64,000 nt of DNA, from the NCBI GenBank assembly GCA_963823165.1, contig CAWGKV010000040.1, positions 62,001 through 126,000 of the forward strand. The letters run 5' to 3'. Both the position numbers and the translations under genes were made by a program. The first letter of the stretch is position 1. Each line of letters opens with the position of its first letter. The stretch comes from Roseiarcus sp963823165 (GTDB lineage: Bacteria; Pseudomonadota; Alphaproteobacteria; Rhizobiales; Beijerinckiaceae). The notes under the pieces were generated by a model that was given only the letters and a program-made list of their open reading frames with translations, was not told the DNA's origin and made no database searches. Of this stretch, positions 36,001 through 43,007 are shown piece by piece.

Positions 36001-36690
36001 TGCATAGGCCGCCTGCGCAGTTTCTGCCAGGCTCGACGACGGCGGGACGAAGGTCAGGTTCGAGCCGGGGATGGTCGTCGTTCCGGTCGGGTTGCTCGAG
36101 CCGTTGCCGAAGAGCCAGCCGCTCGGCGCGCCGAGATTGGCCGCCGCCGCTCCAGACGCCAGGGCGCCGGCGGCGACGGGTGACGTGACGACGCCGCCCG
36201 CGGCGTTCGCCGCGAGGCCGAGCGCGGTCGCGACGCCCGCGCCGGGAATGGTCGTGGCGAGCGCCGCGAGGCCGAGCGCGGTCCTGGCGCTCGAGGCGCT
36301 GGCGAGATCGGATAGGTTGTTCGCCGGCTGAAGAAAGGCCGAACTCGTCTGCGTCGCGGCCGAGCCGAGGCCGAGGTTGCCGCGCGCGGCCGAAGCGCTG
36401 CCGAGGTCCGAGAGGTTGTTGGCCGGGCTCAGCGGCGTAAAGCCGAGGTTTCCTGCCGCCGCGCCAGCCGCGAGCCAGGCCGCCAGAATGCTGCCGTTGG
36501 TCAGCGCGTCCTGCTTGGCGGTGAAGAACGAGTTCCATTGCGTGGAGGTCGGGACGTCGTTCGTCAGCAGCGAGCGGCAGGTCGAACCGCCCGGCGGGAT
36601 GAAGCACGGGTTCGACTGGGCGAGCGCGGAGCCCGCGAGCGCAAGCCAAGCGGAGACGGCCGCGATTGCGGCGAGGGTCAGTCGCTTCAT
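33064..36690 (-). CDS. large secreted tail-fibre/beta-helix protein
   Basis: 1,208-residue protein, the largest intact fibre. It starts with a signal peptide (MKRLTLAAIAAVSAWLALAG, cleavage near ALAQ). A tail-fibre-type region follows with three copies of a NNLSDLASASSARTALGL-like unit (about 90-150), then an Ig-like/beta region (about 230-520). The pectate-lyase-like right-handed beta-helix lies at about 560-960 (VPCGTYDYEAPLFMNSPSVH, GLGNWGYNNKAGGY). The C-terminal domain ends in LLGATVKINPGVN. It probably recognises or degrades a surface polysaccharide. G+C and codon use match its neighbours. Confidence 0.85.
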   Translation of the reverse strand: MKRLTLAAIAAVSAWLALAGSALAQSNPCFIPPGGSTCRSLLTNDVPTSTQWNSFFTAKQDALTNGSILAAWLAAGAAAGNLGFTPLSPANNLSDLGSASAARGNLGLGSAATQTSSAFLQPANNLSDLASASSARTALGLAALATTIPGAGVATALGLAANAAGGVVTSPVAAGALASGAAAANLGAPSGWLFGNGSSNPTGTTTIPGSNLTFVPPSSSLAETAQAAYARGINVQSYGALGSTSSTTVSSMTSGTNVATVANLRDFVVGQNVHIDTVGPSTTAAAPASVTATACGGPDTATDGVSHGCTLGSTSCAYYLETDDGKGGLSTPASVTVSNAQAYQSSKNNVWITFTPYTSDMPAAIWKSCAGDPLGRGEYFVGFSKSLISFTISAAGSGYANGSYQWVATGGGCTYEPAGFVTVSGGAITSGRIDPSQPGTGCTSPPTVNVSGISGIGSGTGGAIALALISEYDDNGTDMNALGTAGAVGSGASWVPSYIPWTHPASGQPDWLVGQIGAINTGSKTITLCQLDTAFTGCTPLNASNAPATTGFGSAGTSKPWAGHSWKEQLQNAINAAPTANAGNVVSEVKVPCGTYDYEAPLFMNSPSVHLVGELKSFRGCAQLTPQGWQDSLQVNWNWQGASNPNGPQAGNGVRNIQFNDQPHKSGGWDIDSFRNTNLFIDEVQFSYSPCAYREVQSNSAIIQHTYGLGNWGYNNKAGGYTSCSDRDHESTFNFANCCMMTQDNYWNDLGQTVTFGDGTRNGGFSRIGWEINGVATMDQLRGESGFSSVEGNAYVVENNSGQSRTNTGLTLQADAEFSLGDELVMTNCIGYCDWRGSFNGSVYGREVNIASPAEITWLGGRIQSAGQAGIYANGHNDTFTGVRIVANSLLSRGTYPAVEIGPNSLRTRIVDDVIGDEPSATDHAEPVLIDSGATGFVVTDNAFGTNNVLSHVVNNAGRSQGDVRCNQGDINDCYPTLGGSSLPFLLPPNGSVTDTAGDITLGTALDQTYPNMYIYLAANALGNSNAAGWFYATCSSTTACKVYNNVYSSGNPTIPASPTAFSNTVSASYTTTTGTYLASYSIIIPGYQVGPYDAVEVLGTLLWNNTANNKAASVYYGGVSFYTGTFTTNHVTGFDWGFRNVGTTNAQELITTTNGASGGFAPQSGAPALATIDTTTAQTLTVKLEMATATDYVMLLGATVKINPGVN

Positions 36691-36709
36691 GCTGGAACTT
36701 TCCTTTAAA

Positions 36710-36885
36710 AGGCGATCGACCCCTCGCCCGCGAAGCGGGAGAGGAGGGAGCCGCGCGAAGCACGGCGGAAGGTGAGGGGCTGCGCCAGGCGCATCGTTTG
36801 CCCGTCACCCTCACCTGGCCGGCTGCGCCGGCCTGTCCTCTCCCGCTTCGCGGGCGAGGGGGGCGCGGGAGAGGAGGCTACGAGG
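36710..36885. repeat. dispersed inverted repeat
   Basis: A long imperfect hairpin: CTCGCCCGCGAAGCGGGAGA near 36722 is reverse-complementary to TCTCCCGCTTCGCGGGCGAG near 36839. Its core GCATCGTTTGCCCGTCACCC recurs at 42932-42951. The element fills the space between the large fibre gene and the next gene and could form a transcript hairpin. Confidence 0.7.
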
Positions 36886-37741
36886 TCGAGGGGTTGGCGA
36901 GCAGGTAATTGACGCTCAGCCGCACAGCCCCGGCCGAGAAGCTGCCGCCGGTCGCGGTCAGGATGATCGGCGTCGAGGCATAGAACGCGGTCGGACCGAT
37001 CAGGCCGTAATTGGTCGAGCCGGCGGCGAGCGGCAGGCCCGAGCCGAAGGCCGAGAGAGTCCCGCCGGAGCCGTAGCCGACCTCGAAACTCGTCGGGCCC
37101 GTGATCGTCGTCGTAACCCGCATGCCAACGGCGAGCACGATGCAGTTCGCCGGGATGCTGACCGACGTCGTGACGCTCGCCCCGCTTAAAGACGAGGCGA
37201 GGCCTTCGAGAACGCCGGCCTGGATGCTCGCCCCGTTCGCGCCTTCGGCCAAGGTCTGCAGCGAAGTTTGGAAGCCCTGATCGACGATCGTCCAGGCGTT
37301 CGATCCGTTGCTTTCGAGCGCCGCAAAGCCATACGGCAGATTGATCGCGAGGCTCGTCCCGCCGTTGATCGTGTCGGAGCCTGCGCGGTTCAGCGTGATG
37401 GCCAGGAGGGACGAGCAATTGCCCGTCTCGTCGATCACGCTGAGCCGGGTTCCGGTCGGAAAGGCGCTCGCCGCCGGCAGGGTGACCGCGCGCGCGGCCG
37501 TGAGCGCCGTATAGGCGACCATCCGATCCGTCGTCTGCACCGCATAGGCCGCGTCCGAGACGGCCGTGCGCGTGTTGGTGATGGTCTCGGCGAGCTTTGC
37601 CACCGGCCAGCCGCCGGCGGTCGCGCCGTCGCCGATGCAGATCCGGTTGTTGGTCGTGTCGAGCCAAGGTTCGCCGGCGGCTGGCGTGTTGGCCGCGACC
37701 TGGGAGGCCGTGCCGCGCCGAAGCTGAAGCTGTTCGCTCAT
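36878..37741 (-). CDS. phage tail fibre protein with Mtd-like N-terminal domain
   Basis: 287-residue protein. The N-terminus (LQLRRGTASQVAANTPAAGE followed by PWLDTTNNRICIGDG) matches the pattern of the N-terminal domain of the phage major tropism determinant, which attaches receptor-binding proteins to the tail. The rest is beta-rich, ending VRLSVNYLLANPSTS. Unlike the four fibre proteins downstream it has no signal peptide. Its ATG at 37741 overlaps the stop of the tail hub gene (ATGA). Confidence 0.75.
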   Translation of the reverse strand: MSEQLQLRRGTASQVAANTPAAGEPWLDTTNNRICIGDGATAGGWPVAKLAETITNTRTAVSDAAYAVQTTDRMVAYTALTAARAVTLPAASAFPTGTRLSVIDETGNCSSLLAITLNRAGSDTINGGTSLAINLPYGFAALESNGSNAWTIVDQGFQTSLQTLAEGANGASIQAGVLEGLASSLSGASVTTSVSIPANCIVLAVGMRVTTTITGPTSFEVGYGSGGTLSAFGSGLPLAAGSTNYGLIGPTAFYASTPIILTATGGSFSAGAVRLSVNYLLANPSTS

Positions 37742-40294
37742 GGGACTGTCCCCAAATTGACGGATTGAACGACCGCGTCGGAGACGGACCCGAAGTCGTC
37801 CGAAACCGTGACGGCCGAAGTGATCGTTCCGAGGTCCTGAGACCCGATCAGCAGCTGCGCCATGATCGGGTGCGAAGTCGTGATCGCGACCGCTCCGAGA
37901 TCGACCGACCCGGAGACCGCGTCCGTGATCTGGCCGAAGTCGTCCGCCAGCGTCGGCGCCGACTGGACCTGGCCGAGATCGAGCGGGAAGCCGGTCGCGA
38001 GCTGGGCGGCGATCGGGTGGGAGACCGGCGCCGCCGGCGTGTTGAATGTGTAGACGGCGCAAGTCGAAAGGTCCTGCAGACCGCCGCCGAAGACGTTGAA
38101 GCTCTGGAACTTGAAATAGAGCGTCTGGCCGGCGAGATTGGCCGGCAGGTCGTAGCGCAGCACCGCCCCATCGATGCGATAGAACGCCGCGCCGGTCGAG
38201 TGCCCCGCTGGCGACGAACCGCCGAGGCCGCGCGCCAGGCCGGTCAAACCATAGGCGTTGCCGCTGACCAGCGTCGCCGTCTCATAGGCGAGGAATTCGC
38301 TGTCGACGAGCGAGAGCGTGGCGCCCGCTAAAGCCGCCGAAGCGCTTGTTCCCGAGAGCGTGCCGCTGCTCTCGGAGAGGTCGACCGCCAGCGTGTCGGC
38401 CGCATCCCATCCTCCGGCCGCCGCGAGCGAGGCCGTAAGCACGCCCTGGCGCATCGGCGCGGTGATGACCGCGATCTGCGAATAGGTGACATCGTCGACA
38501 GAGACATAGACGTTGGCGCCGCCCCATTGCGAGCCGCCGCCCCCGAAGCTCCCCGAAGCGCCGACCCAGACCTGAGTGACGCCGTTGGTGAGCGCAAGCG
38601 GCGGCTGGACGACCAGCGGCGCGTTGACGGGGACAGCCGGCGCGCCAGAATTCTGCTGGAAGCCGCCGGACGAGGCGTTCTGGTAGAAGGCCGGCGTCGA
38701 GACGCCCGTCACAAGCTCTTCCGCCGTGATCGACAAGAGGCCCTTGTCGTCCTCGTCGATCTCGATAATCCGCACCGGATAGTTGCTCAGGCCGAGGTTC
38801 GAATCGGTAAGCGTGACGACGTCCATCGGGTCGAGCAGGCAATATTCCCAGGAGAGCTTGAACTTGAACTTGGTTCGAACGTAGAGCGCGCGCTGAAGGA
38901 TCGTCTGCGCGACGATCGGGCCGATGACGAACTCGTCGCAAATTTCATGGCCGGTCACCGTCGACCCGACCCGCGGCCCGTAAATCTCGATCTGGCTTTG
39001 GTCGCGCGCCTCGACCGGCGTCGCGCTGTATTGATTGGATCGCGACGAGACCTCGAGGCGTTGGATCGTCGGCAGGGAGAACACGTCCGCCCGCTCGACC
39101 TGGACCGGATCCTTGTTTCCCTTCTCGTCGATGAAATCGAGGTCGGTCAGGGCATAGACCGGCGTCAGGTTCGGAACGTAGCTCGCCGCCGCCGAGCCGT
39201 TCCAGGCGATGACGATGGGCTTGCCGTAGTCGGCTGCGGCGAAGATGTACGTCCCCGGCGTCGTCATCCCGTAGGTTCCGGAGATCGACGGGATATTCGC
39301 GCCGATGAAGGCGAAGGGGATATTCGAGAAGGCGAAGACCACGCCGCCGTCCGACACGAATTGCGCCGCCGTCGAGACCGTGACGAAAGATGGCGGGTGG
39401 AAATAGGTCGCCGTCTCGGGGACCGTCGCCGGGATCGAAAGCTGCGTCTGATAGCTCGTCTCGGACCCCTGCGAGACTGCCGTGTCGCCGTAGGGGATGA
39501 ATTTCAACAGGCCGCCGCTCCAAATGGCGGCGCAATTGAGCAGCTGCAGCCAACGCGTCAGGATGCTCGAGGCCGGCTGCTGGCTCGCCAGGACCGGAGA
39601 GAAAGCGATCCCCAGAGGACCGGCAATAGGTCTGCAGCGAACCGTCGCCGCCCGAACCGAACAGCGTCGTGGAATCGATGCTCGCCGGGTTGAGGCCAGC
39701 GCCATATTGCGCGTTGGTCAAAAAGTCGAAGACGACGAGCGCCGGGTCGGCGTCGATGCCGTTGACCCCCGTTCCGGCGAATGGCCCGTAAATCTCGACG
39801 TTGTGGTTGCCGATCGAGGCCGAAGCGCCGAGGTTGTAACCCGCGCCCCAGAGGTAGGCCGTCCCCTGGTAGGCGAGCGCGTTGTAGGGGTAGAGGGCTG
39901 CCAGGTAGGGCCAAACGGGCTGCGGCGTATCGCCTGGATAGGAGCCCAGCCCCAATTCCAGCGGGACGTCGATCGCCAGGTCTTTCCAGATGAGGCCGAT
40001 TCCCGTTCCGAACGGTCCGCCGCTGATCGGCCCCTCGCAAAGCCCCATGATGAGGTCGGCGGCGTAGGTGTAGCTCTGAGCCGACGCGCCGCCGCCGCCG
40101 AACACGCTTCCCTTCCCGCCTATCCCCTTGCCCGAGCCGCCAGGCACCGCCCGGAAATTGGCGTACCAGAGCAGGTTCGGCGCGACCCTGTTCCGACCCC
40201 AGACGATCGGAATCGGCAGGATCGAGGTCGAGGTCTGGATCTGCAGCGCCGTATATTCGGGCTTGGCGTTGTCGTTGCGGCGAAGGAAGCCCAT
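37738..40294 (-). pseudogene. phage tail hub/baseplate protein (Phage-tail_3 type), frameshifted
   Basis: Reads as one 850-residue protein interrupted by a net one-base insertion near 39620. The first frame (40294 to about 39620; MGFLRRNDNAKPEYTALQIQ) covers the N-terminal hub region. After TLFGSGGDGSLQTYC it should continue PLGIAFSPVLASQQPASSIL in the second frame (to 37738). The downstream part has the tail-hub segments QSQIEIYGPRVGSTVTGHEI and FKLSWEYCLLDPMDVVTLTD, corresponding to the phage-tail region of GTA g15-type proteins. Here it is separate from the TIM-barrel domain. Removing one G restores a continuous frame. Confidence 0.85.
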
Positions 40295-40851
40295 TATCGG
40301 AGATCGGTCGCCGGAGACGGAGGACTGATGAACGCGACGGATCGCCGATCATCCCGCCTGCGGGGAGAGGTGGCGCGAACGCCGGATGAGGGGCGTGCCG
40401 GACGGCTGTCACGCCCAATAAGCTCGCGAATTTCGCCGACTCCGAGCCGGCCGGCGATCTCGGACCGCGGAGATCGTCCTCGACGACGTAGCGCGCGCTG
40501 GCGAACGCGTGCACGATCGTCACGAGGTTTCGGCACGGTCACGATCCCGCCGTGGGCGTAGCAGCGGCCAACCCGGAACAGGACGATGTCGCCCGGCCCG
40601 GCCTCGGCCGCACGGATCTCTCGCGAGCGCGCCAGCAGGAAGCCGAGATAGCGTTCCTCGTCGCGATGCAGCATCCAATCGCGGGTGTAGGGCCGCGGAT
40701 CGAATTTCTCGACGAGCCCGAGGTCGCAATAGACGCGCACCAAGAGCATGGCGCAGTCGACGCCGCCCTTCGGCCCTTGACGTCGGCCGCGTGGTGGTAG
40801 GGCGTGCCGATCCAGGAGCGGGCCGCGCGCACAACGCTGCGCGTTGGTCAC
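40294..40851 (-). pseudogene. NlpC/P60-type phage cell-wall peptidase, multiply frameshifted
   Basis: Pieces of a GTA g14-type peptidase are spread over two or three frames: RAARSWIGTPYHHAADVKG, then GVDCAMLLVRVYCDLGLVEK (catalytic Cys in VDCAM), PYTRDWMLHRDEERYLGF, PGDIVLFRVGRCYAHGGIV (catalytic His), and IVHAFASARYVVEDD. The frame changes near 40825, 40785 and 40525. It lies after DUF2163 and before the tail hub, its normal place. It would cut peptide cross-links during DNA entry. As written it cannot give a full-length product. Confidence 0.7.
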
Positions 40852-41137
40852 CTTCTCCCGCTTGCGGGAGAGGGTGGCGGCCGAAGGCCGCCGGGTGAGG
40901 GGCTACGCCGATCTCGGCCATGACTGGCGCTCGTCGGTTGCAGCGCGCCAGAAGCCCGTCATCTCGGCCGCTTCTTCGGCCAGGCTTTGCGGCCGTCAAG
41001 GGGCGAAGCCGGCATTCGGCCGCGCGCGATGCCGCTTTTTGACTGCCTCATCCTTCGATCTGGCTCACCATGAAATCGACGGCGCGGTGTGCGCCTGGCC
41101 AGCCCGACGGCGACGACGCCCCGGCCGATCGAGCTGG
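40852..41137. repeat. repeat-containing gap between DUF2163 and NlpC genes
   Basis: The first 55 bases are a dispersed palindrome (CTTCTCCCGCTTGCGGGAGA and a second GGCGGCCGAAGGCCGCC hairpin). The rest has short open frames on the minus strand with no recognisable protein. It may contain a displaced start of the NlpC gene. Confidence 0.5.
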
Positions 41138-42095
41138 TCAGCGTGTCGCGTTTCGTCCCGTATCAGTAAGCCATTCCGGCGGCGGCACGTAGGGGAAGCC
41201 GCGGAAGTTGGCGAGATTGTTGAACCGGCCCTGACACGTCCCTTGCGTATGATCGCAGCCCGCCGCCACGGTGAAGGCGTCTCCGACGCTCGGGGCGAAG
41301 GGCAGCGGGTACATGAGATTGAAGCCGGCCCCGACATTGACGCTCTTCACCGTCGCGCGCATGTTGGCGTTCGCCCCTGCGGTCCAGACGATCGAGCCCT
41401 GCGCGTGCATCGCCGCCGCGACGCCCGACGCGACATAGCTCGAGGTCGACCCGGCGCCTGCCGTCCCGTTCGCCGAATAGGTCCCGCGGATCACGCCGCA
41501 GCCGGAATCGTAAAGCGTGTGGATGCAGGTCGGCGAGAACAGGTTTCGCGGCATGTCATAGTCGAGGATCACGAGGTCGCTTGCGACCGTGACCGTCGCC
41601 TGCGTCCGCCCGACGCTGTCGACCGTCGAAATCCTGCCCTTGAACAGGGTCACGCCGCCGATGGCGGCGAGCACGCTGCCGCCGATCGCCGACGAGCCGA
41701 TGACGAAGGCGCCGACGGCGGAGGTCGCGACGAAGTTCGGCAGGGTGAGGAAGACCCGGTCGCGCTGGACCTCCGCCCCGTCGAAGGCGCCGTCGCGCAG
41801 GGCGACGAGGAACGGCGCGCCGTTGATGAGATCGGTCGGCCGCGCCGCGATCGTCATCTGCTGCTTGTCGACCTCGAGGCCGGCGCTCCCCTTGTATTTG
41901 AGGCCCTGCACCAGCGGGCCCGGTCGCGAGATACGTGTAGCCGTTGTACGGCACGCTCACGTCGAAGTTCGTCCAGGTGTAGACGGCGCCGATGGTCGTG
42001 GTGAAGGTGAAGCAATCGGCGAAGGCGATCGGCGCGTCCGGCGACGTGCGCGCCGCGTTGATGAGGGCCTGAACGGCGGACGATGCGGCTTTCAC
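41138..42095 (-). pseudogene. DUF2163 phage tail protein (GTA g13-like), frameshifted
   Basis: Starts MKAASSAVQALINAARTSPD at 42095 with FADCFTFTTTIGAVYTWTNF, then shifts at a GGGCCC run (41916-41921). Removing one base gives TGPLVQGLKYKGSAGLEVDK and the rest of the family: RDGAFDGAEVQRDRVFL, CGVIRGTYSANG and the C-terminal GRFNNLANFRGFPYVPPPEW. About 318 residues in total, normal for the family. In RcGTA the equivalent protein belongs to the tail tip/baseplate between the DUF2460 ring and the hub. Confidence 0.85.
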
Positions 42096-42099
42096 CTGT

Positions 42100-42204
42100 C
42101 ACCCCCGCGCAATCCGCGGGTCAAGCCCGGGGAGGGGTCCAGATGAGCCCCACCGTCCTTCGATCCCTGGATCCCCGCTTGCGCGGGGATGACAAGCAGG
42201 GGCG
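42100..42204. repeat. dispersed repeat between DUF2460 and DUF2163 genes
   Basis: Contains CCCGCGCAATCCGCGGGTCA and CCCCGCTTGCGCGGGGATGA, two hairpin-forming units of a type often found between genes in alphaproteobacteria. It sits precisely between the stop of DUF2460 and the start of DUF2163. Non-coding. Confidence 0.6.
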
Positions 42205-42832
42205 TCACGACGTCCGCACCGAGCGGAACTTGACCGAATCCGCCTTCCAAAGGTTCGCCATGAATTGCTCGAAATCCTGGTCGTCGGCGTCGAACCGGCA
42301 CTGGAAGGCATAAGAGAAGGTCGCGCCGATCGCCGCGCCGCCCGCTGGCGGACTGGTGAAAGTGAGCGTGTTCGGCGGCGCTGAGCGACCAGCCGGAGCC
42401 GAGGACCGAGCCGGCGACCTCGACTTGCGTCAAGGCCGTGACCCACCCGACGGGCTCGAGGAATGGCCCCAGGAACCGCGAGAGCGTGAAGGCGGTCGTC
42501 ACCCCGTCGCCGGTCGCGAACGACGTCGAGGACGCCGCCGAGCTGTCGGTCGGGTCAGTGTAGAGGAATGTGCCGTATTGCCCCTGGCATTGCAGGAAGA
42601 GGCCCATCAGCGCCTGCAGCGAATTGCCGCCGAGGCCGGACGCGAACAGGCCCGAGGCGTTCGAGGTCAGCCCGTCAAAGACAAGCTCGAACTGCCAGAT
42701 CGGGTTCTGATAAAGCGCATCGCGGACCTCGCGGCCCGAGACATGCGGCGCGACGATCGTCGAGAACATCGGCTTCTTGTGGACGCTCCAACCTTGGCCG
42801 GCGAGCGTCGGAAAGGATGGCGGGGTCGTCAT
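42205..42832 (-). pseudogene. DUF2460 phage tail protein (GTA g12-like), frameshifted
   Basis: First frame from MTTPPSFPTLAGQGWSVHKK, with FSTIVAPHVSGREVRDALYQ and ALMGLFLQCQGQYGTFLYTD. After GSGWSLSA the frame breaks at about 42373-42380; removing one base continues with NTLTFTSPPAGGAAIGATFS, FQCRFDADDQDFEQFMANLW and the end KFRSVRTS, giving about 209 residues. The protein is the distal tail/baseplate ring component in GTA particles. A second DUF2460 domain occurs at the C-terminus of the neighbouring TIM-barrel protein. Confidence 0.85.
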
Positions 42833-42834
42833 TC

Positions 42835-43007
42835 AGCATTCCCTCCTTCGCCCGCGAAGCGGGAGAAGAGCCCGCCCCCGGGCGAAGACCCGGGGGTAGC
42901 GCAAAGCGCCGGATGAGGGCGTGCGCCACCACAGCATCGTTTGCCCGTCACCCTCACCTGGCGCGCTCACGCGCGCCTGTCCTCTCCCGCTTCGCGGGCG
43001 AGGAACA
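42835..43007. repeat. dispersed inverted repeat
   Basis: A copy of the element at 36710-36885: CGCCCGCGAAGCGGGAGA near 42850 pairs with TCTCCCGCTTCGCGGGCGAG near 42983, and GCATCGTTTGCCCGTCACCC is shared. It occupies the gap between the TIM-barrel and DUF2460 genes. Confidence 0.7.

Noticed and set aside
39550..39650. Programmed frameshift in the tail hub gene
   Set aside because: The change needed is +1, there is no slippery heptamer or conserved reason for recoding in this gene, and several neighbours show the same +1 error.
38527..39693. 388-codon plus-strand frame opposite the tail hub
   Set aside because: Same kind of antisense shadow; the hub protein on the minus strand has recognisable sequence.
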